DNA of 64,000 nt, taken from contig NZ_BOMB01000023.1 in NCBI RefSeq assembly GCF_016861975.1, positions 248,001 to 312,000 on the forward strand. Direction: 5' to 3'. The DNA is from Actinocatenispora rupis (GTDB lineage: Bacteria; Actinomycetota; Actinomycetes; Mycobacteriales; Micromonosporaceae). The stretch's first letter is position 1. Each line of letters begins with the position of its first letter. Below the pieces are notes generated by a model. It saw nothing but the letters and a program-made list of their open reading frames with translations. It made no database searches and was not told the DNA's origin. This document shows positions 46,151-53,707 of this stretch, piece after piece. Both the position numbers and the translations under genes were made by a program.

Positions 46151-46978
46151 ATGTCGAACTACGGTCCGCCCGGCGGCGGGTACCCGGGCCAGCCGCAGGA
46201 TCCGTGGCAGCAGGGCGGGCAGCCGGGGCAGCCCGGCCCCGGCGGCGGTTACGGCGCGCCGTACGGCGAACCCCAGCCGCCGCAGTACAACCAGGAGCCC
46301 CAGCAGTACCAGCAGTACGGCCAGGACCCGTACGGTCAGCCGCAGTACGGCCAGGATCCCTACGGCCAGCCCATGTCCGGCCCGCCCGGTGGCCCGATGT
46401 CCGGCCCGCCCGGCGGTCCCATGTCGGGGCCGCCGATGTCCGGTGGGCCCGGTGGCCCGGGGATGCCGCCGCAGGGCCCCCCGCCGTACGGGACGCCCGG
46501 CTGGCAGGGCGGGCCGTACCAGGAGCCGCCGAAGAAGAGCAAGGGCCCGCTGATCGGCATCATCATCGGTGTCGTCGTCCTGGTCGTGCTCGCCGGCTGC
46601 GGCATCGGCGCGTACGCGATCTTCAGCGGCGGTGACAAGCCGGACCCGTCGCCGTCGGCGTCCGCGACGGAGTCGCCCTCGGAGAGTCCGTCGCCGTCGG
46701 ACAGCCCGTCGCCGTCCGACTCGCCGAGCCCGAGCGAGACGTCCGACGCGTACACGGTCCAGGAGGGCCAGTGCGTCACCAACGACGGCACCGACAGCAG
46801 CCCCGAGCTGCGCATCGTCACGTGCAAGTCGGGGACGTACAAGGTGCTGAAGCGGTACGACGGCACCGCCGACACCAGCAAGTGCGACAGCGTGTCGGGC
46901 TCCGACACGACGTACTACCTGAAGCACGACTCGTCGATGTCGGATCTGGACTTCGTGCTCTGCATGCAGAAGCAGTGA
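46151..46978 (+). CDS. LppU/SCO3897-like Pro-rich membrane protein, paralogue 2
   Basis: 275 aa. The N-terminal ~125 aa is Pro/Gly/Tyr/Gln-rich (QYGQDPYGQ repeats, then GPMSGPPGG repeats, DNA-level direct repeats). One transmembrane helix (about 136-158; LIGIIIGVVVLVVLAGCGIGAYAIF) and a Ser/Pro linker follow. The exported domain (about 200-275) has four Cys: EGQCVTNDG, IVTCKSG, TSKCDSV, FVLCMQ. AGGAGGA is 4-5 nt before the ATG. A TTACCGT element upstream recurs before the next gene. Followed by a terminator hairpin. Confidence 0.8.
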   Translation: MSNYGPPGGGYPGQPQDPWQQGGQPGQPGPGGGYGAPYGEPQPPQYNQEPQQYQQYGQDPYGQPQYGQDPYGQPMSGPPGGPMSGPPGGPMSGPPMSGGPGGPGMPPQGPPPYGTPGWQGGPYQEPPKKSKGPLIGIIIGVVVLVVLAGCGIGAYAIFSGGDKPDPSPSASATESPSESPSPSDSPSPSDSPSPSETSDAYTVQEGQCVTNDGTDSSPELRIVTCKSGTYKVLKRYDGTADTSKCDSVSGSDTTYYLKHDSSMSDLDFVLCMQKQ

Positions 46979-46998
46979 CCGCGTCGTAGTCGCCACAC

Positions 46999-47034
46999 CA
47001 CCGCCCGTCGAGGTTTCGGCCCCGGCGGGCGGTG
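46999..47034 (+). terminator. Hairpin between the two LppU-like genes
   Basis: CACCGCCCG (46999-47007) pairs with CGGGCGGTG (47026-47034) across 18 nt, 20 nt after the stop. Confidence 0.6.
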
Positions 47035-47095
47035 TGTGCGCAGCCACGTGATCCGGCCCGTTACCGTTGCTGTCCTGTTCGCGCGAGGAGGATCC

Positions 47096-47827
47096 ATGTC
47101 GCAGTACGGACCGCCCGGTGGTAACGGCCCGTTCGGCCAGCCCGAGGGTTCGTGGCCGGGCCAGCCCGGGCAGCCGGGTCAGCCCGGCCAGCCGGACCAG
47201 CCGCCGCCGTACCCGGGGGCGCCGGGCTCCGGTGGGCCGAGCGGTGCCGGTGGCTTCGGCGGCCCGCCGCCCCCGCCCGGCGGCGACCCGTTCGGTTCGC
47301 CGGTGCCGAGTCTCAGCCCGACGAGCGAGTTCGGTGCGGGACAGCCGCCGTTCAGTTCGCCGCCGTTCGACGGCCCCGGCGCTCCGGCCGGATCGGCGCC
47401 GCCGTGGCAGCCGCAGCCCGAGCCGAAGAAGGGCAAGGGCGGCCTGATCGCGATCGTCATCATCGTGGTCGTCGTCGTACTCGGCGCCGGCGGCGCAGGC
47501 TGGTACTTCTTCCTCGGCCCCGGCAAGTCCGACAAGAGCACGAGCGCCAAGGGTGGCGACGGCAAGAAGTCGGCGTCGCCGACGCCGAGTTCGGCCAGCA
47601 AGGCGGCCGCCGTCAAGAAGGGCGACTGCGTCGTCCCGGACAAGGCGAAGAACTCGGTGCAGCCGTCGGCGTGCTCGGCGAGCGGCGCGCTCAAGGTGAT
47701 CGACCGGCTCGACGGCACCAACGACCGGAAGAAGTGCCCGTCCCCGCAGACGAACTACTACTACGTGTTCAACGACATGAAGGACAACAAGGAGTCCTTC
47801 GTACTCTGCCTCGCCACCCAGAAGTGA
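47096..47827 (+). CDS. LppU/SCO3897-like Pro-rich membrane protein, paralogue 3
   Basis: 243 aa, same build as its upstream neighbour: MSQYGPPGGNGPFGQPEG start, Pro/Gly-rich cytoplasmic region (about 1-112), transmembrane helix (about 117-140; LIAIVIIVVVVVLGAGGAGWYFF), Lys/Ser linker and a C-terminal domain with four Cys (KGDCVVPD, PSACSAS, RKKCPSP, FVLCLA). GAGGAGGATCC precedes the ATG, and GTTACCGT lies ~40 nt upstream as in its neighbour. A local tandem duplication followed by divergence is likely. Confidence 0.8.
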   Translation: MSQYGPPGGNGPFGQPEGSWPGQPGQPGQPGQPDQPPPYPGAPGSGGPSGAGGFGGPPPPPGGDPFGSPVPSLSPTSEFGAGQPPFSSPPFDGPGAPAGSAPPWQPQPEPKKGKGGLIAIVIIVVVVVLGAGGAGWYFFLGPGKSDKSTSAKGGDGKKSASPTPSSASKAAAVKKGDCVVPDKAKNSVQPSACSASGALKVIDRLDGTNDRKKCPSPQTNYYYVFNDMKDNKESFVLCLATQK

Positions 47828-47895
47828 CCGCGCGGGCGCGCCGACGGCCGTAATCGCATCGCCGTCCGGCGCGCCCCGCTCGTAGGATCCCGGCC

Positions 47896-49122
47896 GTGAC
47901 CGACGCCGGGGGACCGCTGCGCATCACCTCCTTCCGGTGGTACCTGTCGGCCCGGCTGGTCGCCGTCGTGGGCAACGCGGTCGCGCCGATCGCCGTCTCC
48001 TTCGCCGTACTCGACCTCACCGGGTCGGCCGCCGACCTCGGCCTGGTACTCGCCGCCCGCAGCGTTCCGCTGGTGGTGTTCCTGCTGTTCGGCGGGGTGC
48101 TGGCGGACCGGCTGCCGCGGCACCTGGTGATGGTCGCCGGCAGCGTCGTCTCGTTCGCCTCGCAGGCCGTCGCCGCGGCGCTGCTGCTCGGCGGGCACGC
48201 GTACGTCTGGCAGATCCTCGTCGCGGAGGCCGTCAACGGCGCGGCCAGCGCGTTCATCATGCCGGCGATGGCCGGTGTCGTACCCCAGCTCGTACCGCGG
48301 GGGCTGCTGCAGCAGGCCAGCGCGCTCGGCGGGTTCGTACGCAACGGCGGCATGGTGCTGGGCGCCGCGTTCGGCGGGATCCTGGTCGCGGCACTGGGAT
48401 CCGGTTGGGGCGTGGCCGTCGACGCGGCGTCGTTCGGGGCGGCCGCGCTCCTGCTCCTCCGCGTACGCCCGCCCGCGGACGACGCACCGGCCCCCGGCGG
48501 CACCGTACTGCGGGAGCTGCGGGACGGCTGGCGCGAGTTCCGGTCGCGTACCTGGCTGTGGGTGGTGGTGCTGGGTTTCGGCGTCCTCAACGCGATCGAG
48601 GCCGGCGGCTGGAACACGCTCGGCCCCGTCATCGCCGACGACACCGTCGGCCGCGGCGCGTGGGGTCTCGTCCTTGCCGCCCAGTCGATCGGGCTGGTCC
48701 TCGCCACGCTGGCCATGCTGCGGCTACGGTTCGCGCGACCGCTGCGGGCCGGGCTCATCGGCATCGCCGCGCTGGTTCCGCAGCTCGCCGTCCTCGCGCT
48801 GTACCCCACGACCTGGGTGCTGCTGCCGGTGTCGCTGCTTGCCGGGTTCGGCATCGGCATGTTCGACGTCGCCTGGGAGACCGCGCTCGGCACACACGTC
48901 CCGCTCGACCGGCTCTCCCGCGTCTCCGCGTACGACGGGCTCGGGTCGCTCCTCGCCCTCCCGCTCGGGCAGGTCGTCGCCGGCCATCTCGGCGCCACCT
49001 ACCCACCCCGCCTCCTGGTACTCGCCGGCTCCGTCCTGCTCGCCCTCGTCCTCGCCGCCGTACTCGCCAGCCGGGACGTGCGGACACTCCCCGCCACCAG
49101 CGGTGGCAAGCTGGCCGGGTGA
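47896..49122 (+). CDS. MFS transporter (drug/multi-solute exporter type)
   Basis: 408 aa with about 12 hydrophobic segments. The loop after TM2 reads GGVLADRLPRHLVM, the MFS motif A (GxLaDrxGrr), and ITSFRWYLSARLVAVVGNAVAPIAVSFAVLDLTGSAADLGLVLAARSVP at the N-terminus resembles the MFS_3/enterobactin-exporter group. Substrate unknown. TAGGAT lies 7 nt before the GTG start, no Shine-Dalgarno. Its stop overlaps the DUF6314 start by 4 nt. Confidence 0.88.
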   Translation: MTDAGGPLRITSFRWYLSARLVAVVGNAVAPIAVSFAVLDLTGSAADLGLVLAARSVPLVVFLLFGGVLADRLPRHLVMVAGSVVSFASQAVAAALLLGGHAYVWQILVAEAVNGAASAFIMPAMAGVVPQLVPRGLLQQASALGGFVRNGGMVLGAAFGGILVAALGSGWGVAVDAASFGAAALLLLRVRPPADDAPAPGGTVLRELRDGWREFRSRTWLWVVVLGFGVLNAIEAGGWNTLGPVIADDTVGRGAWGLVLAAQSIGLVLATLAMLRLRFARPLRAGLIGIAALVPQLAVLALYPTTWVLLPVSLLAGFGIGMFDVAWETALGTHVPLDRLSRVSAYDGLGSLLALPLGQVVAGHLGATYPPRLLVLAGSVLLALVLAAVLASRDVRTLPATSGGKLAG

Positions 49123-49550
49123 GCACAGCCTTCCCGGTCGCCGACCCGATCGCGTACCTCACCGGGCGGTGGACGCTCGACCGGCACATCACCGACCTGT
49201 CCACCGGCGGCACCGGCACGTTCACCGGCATCGGCGAGTTCCGCCCCGACGGCCCCGACCTCGCGTACAGCGAACGCGGCGAACTGCGCTTCGGCGGCCA
49301 CGTCGGACCCGCCTGGCGCGCCCTCACGTACCGAGCCAGCGGCGACGGGCTGCGCGTCGAGTTCGACGACGGCCGCCACTTCCACGACCTCGACCTCCGT
49401 ACCGGCACATGGACGGTGACGCACCCGTGCCGCGCCGACGCGTACGCCGGGGAGTTCCGGGTGACGTCCGCCGACCACTGGGTACAGGACTGGCGCGTCA
49501 CCGGCCCGGCGAAGGACCTCCGCCTGCACACCACGTTCACCCGCGCCTGA
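49119..49550 (+). CDS. DUF6314 family protein
   Basis: 143 aa. Compact beta-barrel-like sequence: YLTGRWTLDRHITDLSTGGTGTFTGIGEF, YSERGELRFGG, YRASGDGLRVEFDDGRHFHDLDL and CRADAYAGEFRV, the order I recall for DUF6314, which resembles lipocalin/nitrobindin-like barrels. A ligand-binding role is inferred from the fold only. GTG start by 4-nt overlap (GTGA) with the transporter, so the two are co-translated. Confidence 0.8.
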   Translation: MSTAFPVADPIAYLTGRWTLDRHITDLSTGGTGTFTGIGEFRPDGPDLAYSERGELRFGGHVGPAWRALTYRASGDGLRVEFDDGRHFHDLDLRTGTWTVTHPCRADAYAGEFRVTSADHWVQDWRVTGPAKDLRLHTTFTRA

Positions 49551-49951
49551 CCTGCGCTCCCGCCGCCCTGCGCGGTACGGCTCGGCGGTCCGGGCGGCTG
49601 TGTTTCGCCCAGGCCGGCGGTGGGCGCGTGGCCGTGTTCGTCTGGTGTGTCGCCGGCCTTGTGGTCCGGCCGAGCGCGGTCCGGCCGGAAACGTGTTCGT
49701 TTGGCGTGCCGCCCGGTTCGGCGGCTGCTGAACTGCGGCCCGAACGCCGGCATGATGTTCGTCTCTCGGCTCTTGTACGTATGGCCAGCCCGTTCGGCTC
49801 GGTCGCCGGCCAGCGGCGTTCGGCTGGTGTACGGGCACGTCAGCGACGTCGGTCGGATCGTCGCTGACAGTGGGGCCAACCACGCCGAAGGGGACGTCGT
49901 TGGCCGGGTACGGCGCCCGGTACGAGAGCGGGAGTTGATCTTGCGCCGCCG
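49551..49951. other. Intergenic sequence with imperfect repeats
   Basis: No convincing gene. CGTGTTCGTCTGGTGTGTCGCC (49634) recurs with three changes at 49692, and GGTCCGGCCG is repeated near 49665 and 49678. Open frames exist on both strands but lack ribosome-binding sites and recognisable content; it may be decayed coding sequence. Confidence 0.4.
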
Positions 49952-50015
49952 ATTGTTCAATTGTCTCATTGTTCAACAGTTCAATTGTTCAACAATTGGA
50001 CAGTTGAACAATCGA
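49952..50015. repeat. AT-rich array of 16-nt iterons in inverted arrangement
   Basis: Three direct 16-nt units start at 49952, 49968 and 49984, each beginning ATTGTTCAA; a fourth unit at 50000-50015 carries the inverse TTGAACAAT. The result is a near-palindrome over 49968-50012, with outer arms CGATTGTTCAA (49950) and TTGAACAATCG (50004). It is the most AT-rich stretch in the window and lies ~170 nt upstream of an HTH regulator. Confidence 0.8.
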
Positions 50016-50035
50016 TAGGTGTCAATTTAGATCCG

Positions 50036-50056
50036 CCCGTTGCCCGTTGCCCGTTG
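50036..50056. repeat. CCCGTTG heptamer repeated three times
   Basis: Three perfect head-to-tail copies of CCCGTTG followed by a partial CCCG. A simple-sequence tract of no visible function. Confidence 0.8.
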
Positions 50057-50155
50057 CCCGGCCCGCCTACCCGCCCAGCCCGCCGGTGCCGTACCGCTCG
50101 CTGACGCGACGTCCCCCAGGCGTGCGCCCGCGGCACCGCCCAGGCCGGCCAGGTG

Positions 50156-50180
50156 TTTGCAAAGCTGGTACGTTTGCAAA
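50156..50180 (+). promoter_or_regulatory. Twin TTTGCAAA operator overlapping a -10
   Basis: The perfect palindrome TTTGCAAA occurs at 50156-50163 and 50173-50180 (17 nt apart). The -10 element TACGTT (50169-50174) overlaps the second copy and lies 8 nt before the ATG at 50183, so binding would shut off this leaderless promoter. Confidence 0.65.
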
Positions 50181-50182
50181 CC

Positions 50183-50959
50183 ATGACGACGGAGGACCGC
50201 CCGGTGGACGCCGCGCTGGTGCATCCGGTCCGGGCGGCGCTGCTCGATCTGGTGCGTGAGCTGGGCACGGTCACGTCGACCGAGGCGGCGCGGCGGCTCG
50301 GGCACAGTACGGGGCTCTGTTCGTTCCACCTGCGTCAACTCGCGCGTTTCGGCTACATCGAGGAGGCGCCGGCCCGGGGGCGGATCCGACCGTGGCGCCT
50401 GCGTACGGTGCGGTCTGCTCCGGTCGGTGCTGGTCTCGGCACCCTGTCCGTCGAACTGGAGGACGAGGGGTACCGCCGGTGGCTGGCTCGGCGTGACGAT
50501 GCCCCGCGTCGCTGGCGGCGGGACGCGGCCGACAGTGCCGTGCTGTACCTGACGCCGGACGAGCTGACGGCGGTGGCGGGCGAGATCCGCGCCGTCCTCG
50601 ACCGGTACTCCGAGCGTGAGCACGATCCCGCCGCCCGGCCCACCGGCGCCGGCCCGGTCGGCGCCGTCACCCGCCTCTTCCCGTTGCTACCGGAGATCCG
50701 GACCGCGGGCGCACCGCACGCCGACGACACATCCGGCCACCGTCCCCGCGCCGCCGCCAAGCGCCTGCCCGCGGATCGCGAACGTCCGGGCGAGCAGCAG
50801 GCGAAGCGCCTGTCCGCTGGTCGGAAGCGTACGGCGGATGGCGAGGCGAAGCGGCTGGACGCGGGGCGGCGTGCCGAACGGTCGCGGGACCACGACGACC
50901 ACACCGGGCGCCGGCCCGGGGAGTACTCCGTCGAGAACAGGACGAAGGACGAGGCATGA
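50183..50959 (+). CDS. ArsR-like winged-helix regulator with long charged tail
   Basis: 258 aa. The HTH domain (about 8-70) reads LVHPVRAALLDLVRELGTVTSTEAARRLGHSTGLCSFHLRQLARFGYIEEAPARGRIRPW, an ArsR/HTH_20 fold. A middle domain (about 85-165) follows, and the last ~80 aa are Lys/Arg/Asp-rich repeats (AKRLPADRERPGEQQAKRLS). It probably represses its own operon through the TTTGCAAA sites. The ATG of peptide deformylase overlaps its stop (ATGA). Confidence 0.82.
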   Translation: MTTEDRPVDAALVHPVRAALLDLVRELGTVTSTEAARRLGHSTGLCSFHLRQLARFGYIEEAPARGRIRPWRLRTVRSAPVGAGLGTLSVELEDEGYRRWLARRDDAPRRWRRDAADSAVLYLTPDELTAVAGEIRAVLDRYSEREHDPAARPTGAGPVGAVTRLFPLLPEIRTAGAPHADDTSGHRPRAAAKRLPADRERPGEQQAKRLSAGRKRTADGEAKRLDAGRRAERSRDHDDHTGRRPGEYSVENRTKDEA

Positions 50960-51492
50960 GCATCCAGGAGATCCGTACGTTCGGCGACCCGGTGCTGAAG
51001 ACGCCGTGCGAGCCGGTGACGTCGTTCGGCCGGCGTACGGCGGAGTTGGTCACGGATCTGCTGGAGACGGTGGAGGAGCCGGGCCGGGCGGGGCTCGCCG
51101 CGAACCAGATCGGCGTGAACGTGCGGGCGTTCAGCTACAACGTCGACGACGCCTTCGGGTACGTGTTGAACCCGGAGATCGTCGAGCTGTCGGACGAGTG
51201 GCACGAGCTGGACGAGGGGTGCCTGTCGGTGCCGGGGTTGTGGTTCCCGACCCGCCGTGCGGTACGGGCGGTGTGCCGCGGCGTCGACCTGCGCAACGAG
51301 CCGGTCGTCGTACGCGGGGTGGACGTGCTGGCGCAGTGTCTCCAGCACGAGACCGACCATCTCGACGGCCTGCTGTACCTGGACCGGCTGGAGCCGCAGG
51401 TCCGCCGTTCCGCCATGCGGGAGGTACGCCGGGCGGACTGGTTCATGCCCGGCATGTCGCAGCCGGTCGGCGCCCCCTGGCGCCTGGGCTGA
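50956..51492 (+). CDS. def: Peptide deformylase
   Basis: 178 aa metalloenzyme that removes N-formyl groups from nascent proteins. Motif 1 GRAGLAANQIG (43-53; Asn replaces the common Pro), motif 2 EGCLSVP with metal Cys89, motif 3 QHETDHLDG with metal His131 and His135 and catalytic Glu132. All catalytic residues are intact. It is the second gene of a regulator-deformylase operon (4-nt overlap), an unusual regulatory context for def: there is no fmt neighbour, so this is likely an accessory, inducible copy. Confidence 0.92.
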   Translation: MSIQEIRTFGDPVLKTPCEPVTSFGRRTAELVTDLLETVEEPGRAGLAANQIGVNVRAFSYNVDDAFGYVLNPEIVELSDEWHELDEGCLSVPGLWFPTRRAVRAVCRGVDLRNEPVVVRGVDVLAQCLQHETDHLDGLLYLDRLEPQVRRSAMREVRRADWFMPGMSQPVGAPWRLG

Positions 51493-51850
51493 CACTCCCG
51501 CTCGACCCAGCACCTCGGCGGCGGCTCGGGCTCGTCACCGGAGGCCGTCCCGGTCATGCAGGTGCTTGATCTCCTGCCACGGCCGGGCGACGGCGCAACC
51601 CGAAGCGGCGCCCCACCCCGGTGCGGCGCCTTGGCCCGGGGCGGCGCCCCAACCCGCACTCCGGCCCAGGCCGATGTGGTGCCGCGGGCCCGTTGTCCAC
51701 AGGCCCAGTGCGTCGTCCACAGCCTTGTGCAGCAAGGGATCCAACCCGACTAGACTTGTCGCCGGGGTGCCCCCCTTTGGGAGGGCGGGGGCTGTCCACG
51801 GGGTGTTTTCGCGAACCGCACCCCGAGCCGAACCGCACCCGAGGCGCGCG
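51493..51850. other. Intergenic region with hairpin
   Basis: No gene supported. 51769-51786 can fold (GCCCCCC, TTT loop, GGG-A-GGGC), a likely terminator of the leftward cold-shock-like gene. Upstream sequence is GC-rich with repeated GGCGCC/CGGGGCGGC motifs, one TTGTCCACA at 51694, and TAGACT at 51751 without a following gene. Confidence 0.45.
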
Positions 51851-52075
51851 TCAGCCCGACCCGGGCAGTACGCGGGTCGCGCGGTAGTGGTAGCCGTCCT
51901 GGTCGGCCTTCTCGTACTCGAAGGTCACGGGTTGGCCGATGGACAGTTCGCGGTAGCCGTCCATCTCGATGACGGAGAAGTGCACCCAGGCGGGTTCGCC
52001 TTCGGGCAGGGCGTCGGCCGTGATGAGGCCCCAGCCTTGCTCCGAGTCGAAGAACATCGCGGTCCCGTCGATCAC
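51851..52075 (-). CDS. Divergent cold-shock-domain protein
   Basis: 74 aa, a single OB-fold of CspA length. DGTAMFFDSEQGWGLITAD carries the RNP1 equivalent (QGWGLI instead of KGFGFI), and AWVHFSVIEMDGYREL carries RNP2 (WVHF). The C-terminal QPVTFEYEKADQDGYHYRATRV matches the last strands. Loss of Lys and a Phe in RNP1 suggests altered nucleic-acid binding. GTG start with a GGGGGGT sequence 6 nt upstream. Confidence 0.8.
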   Translation of the reverse strand: MIDGTAMFFDSEQGWGLITADALPEGEPAWVHFSVIEMDGYRELSIGQPVTFEYEKADQDGYHYRATRVLPGSG

Positions 52076-52131
52076 GGTGTACCCCCCAAGAACCGTCCGG
52101 ACCCCGCATCATGCCAGGGTCGCCGAACGGG

Positions 52132-52470
52132 TCAGTTGCCGGGAAGCTCCGGGTATCCGGGCCCGCCGAGGAACTTCTTGCGGGTGGTGGACAGCGCCTT
52201 GGCTGCCGCGTAGCCGCTGCCGGCGCCGACGAGCAGACCGACGATGTCGGAGAACGCGCCGCCACCGGTGAGGGCGAGTCCGATGATCGCGCCGACGGTG
52301 GCGAGGATGGCGACCGGCCAGCGTCCGCGTACGAACCGCTGTACCGGCTCGCCGCCGGTCCGCTTCTTCGCGGCCGACCCGAGAACCAGCAGGTATCCGT
52401 CGTGGCCGAGCGCGACCAGCAGGCCGACAACGGCAACGATCGTCGCGATGAGGTCGATGATGGAGCCCAT
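52132..52470 (-). CDS. Small membrane protein, 112 aa
   Basis: Three hydrophobic segments: about 4-30 (IIDLIATIVAVVGLLVALG), 52-72 (VAILATVGAIIGLALTG) and 74-92 (FSDIVGLLVGAGSGYAAA). A basic loop lies between the first two and a basic tail follows. No recognised family. Leftward, 56 nt before the cold-shock-like gene; its start has no clear Shine-Dalgarno but CACACT lies 6 nt upstream. Confidence 0.65.
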   Translation of the reverse strand: MGSIIDLIATIVAVVGLLVALGHDGYLLVLGSAAKKRTGGEPVQRFVRGRWPVAILATVGAIIGLALTGGGAFSDIVGLLVGAGSGYAAAKALSTTRKKFLGGPGYPELPGN

Positions 52471-52556
52471 GAGTCCAGTGTGCGCGCCCGGAGCCGTGCC
52501 GCCATGGTGCTGGCACCCTGAAAGGACCCCGAGTTTGCCGGCGGAGGGTGGTCGTG

Positions 52557-53243
52557 ATGCCTGACTCCCGACCGTACGTGGTGCTCAGCGCCGCGATGTC
52601 CGTCGACGGCTACCTGGACGACGCGGGCGATTCCCGGCTGGTCCTGTCGAGCGAGGCCGATCTGGACCGGGTCGACGCGGTACGGGCGGAGTGCGACGCG
52701 ATCCTCGTCGGCGCGAACACGGTACGCCGGGACGACCCGCGGCTGATGGTCACGCCGGTCCGGGCCGAGCATCGTACGGCGGAGGGTCGGCCGCCGCAGC
52801 CGCTCAAGGTCACAGTGACCCGGCGCGGCGAGCTGCCGCCCGACGCCCGCTTCTTCACCGCCGGCCCCGCCTCGAAGCTCGTGTACGCGCCGAGTGCGGT
52901 CGCGGCGCGCCTTGTCGACGCGCTGGCCGGGTCGACGACGGTGGTGGACGCGGGCGAGGAGGTCGATCTCGGCGCGATCCTGGCCGACCTGTCGGCGCGC
53001 GGTGTGGGCCGGCTGCTGGTGGAGGGCGGCGGCGCGGTGCACACGTGGTTCCTGACCGCTGGCCTGGCGGACGAGCTGCACCTGGTCGTGGCGCCGCTGT
53101 TCGTGGGGCACGCGGACGCGCCGCGGTTCGTCGGGCCCGGGGAGTACCGGTGGGATGCGAAGCACCGGATGCGGCTGGCGGAGACGCGCCGGCTGGGCGA
53201 TGTCGTACTGCTGCGGTTCCTGCTGGGGGTGCCGGATGAGTGA
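52557..53243 (+). CDS. RibD C-terminal / DHFR-family reductase
   Basis: 228 aa. Reductase domain of the riboflavin pathway type: RPYVVLSAAMSVDGYLDDAG, DAILVGANTVRRDDPRLMV (NADPH/substrate), LLVEGGGAVHTWFLTAGLADELHLVVAP. It would reduce a ribosylaminopyrimidine. GGAGGG lies 8 nt before the ATG. Its stop overlaps the next gene, a RibD-N-like deaminase; together they recreate bifunctional RibD as two proteins in reversed order. Confidence 0.85.
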   Translation: MPDSRPYVVLSAAMSVDGYLDDAGDSRLVLSSEADLDRVDAVRAECDAILVGANTVRRDDPRLMVTPVRAEHRTAEGRPPQPLKVTVTRRGELPPDARFFTAGPASKLVYAPSAVAARLVDALAGSTTVVDAGEEVDLGAILADLSARGVGRLLVEGGGAVHTWFLTAGLADELHLVVAPLFVGHADAPRFVGPGEYRWDAKHRMRLAETRRLGDVVLLRFLLGVPDE

Positions 53244-53688
53244 CGCGGACCGGTACTGGCTGCGCGTGGCGGTCGAGGAGGCGCGGCACTGTCCGCCGTC
53301 GACGGGCGCGTTCTCGGTGGGTGCGGTGGTCGTCGCGGCGGACGGCACGGAACTGGCCCGCGGGTACTCCCGGGAGGTGGACGAGCACGTGCACGCGGAG
53401 GAGTCGGCGCTGGCGAAGCTGGGTGGGTCGGCGCCGGGGGCGACGGTGTACAGCTCGCTGGAGCCGTGCAGCCGGCGGAGGTCGCGGCCGCGCACGTGTA
53501 CGCAGCTGATCGTGGCGTCGGGGGCGGCGCGGGTGGTGTTCGCGTGGCGGGAGCCGGCGCTGTTCGTGGACTGTCACGGCGCGGAGGAGCTGGCGGCGGC
53601 GGGCCTGACGGTGGTGGAGCTGCCGGAGCTGGCGCCGCTGGTACGGGAGGTCAACGCGCATCTGCCGGGGCTTGACAGTACTGGCTAA
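53236..53688 (+). CDS. RibD N-terminal-type zinc deaminase
   Basis: 150 aa CDA-fold deaminase. Zinc motif HAEESAL (catalytic His-Ala-Glu) and EPCSRRRSRPRTC (Pro-Cys-x9-Cys), in the spacing of pyrimidine deaminase RibD. FSVGAVVVAADGTELARGYS is the usual first strand. The ATG overlaps the reductase end by 8 nt. The longer Arg-rich loop between the zinc cysteines differs from RibD (GRTPPC) and may change the substrate. Its stop codon lies within the TetR operator of the next gene. Confidence 0.82.
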   Translation: MSDADRYWLRVAVEEARHCPPSTGAFSVGAVVVAADGTELARGYSREVDEHVHAEESALAKLGGSAPGATVYSSLEPCSRRRSRPRTCTQLIVASGAARVVFAWREPALFVDCHGAEELAAAGLTVVELPELAPLVREVNAHLPGLDSTG

Positions 53689-53700
53689 TGACATTAGCTT
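53672..53700 (+). promoter_or_regulatory. Consensus promoter with TetR-type operator
   Basis: TTGACA (53672-53677), 17-bp spacer, TAGCTT (53695-53700), with the ATG at 53708 about where transcription should begin. The perfect palindrome GCTAATG-A-CATTAGC (53684-53698) covers spacer and -10, so a bound repressor would block the promoter. Confidence 0.8.
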
Positions 53701-53707
53701 TATGGCT

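Noticed and set aside
48755-49976. Leftward ORFs over the MFS/DUF6314 genes and the region 49551-49976
   Set aside because: The MNNETIEQ-type start lies in the AT-rich iteron array, and the translation has no recognisable domain and overlaps DUF6314.
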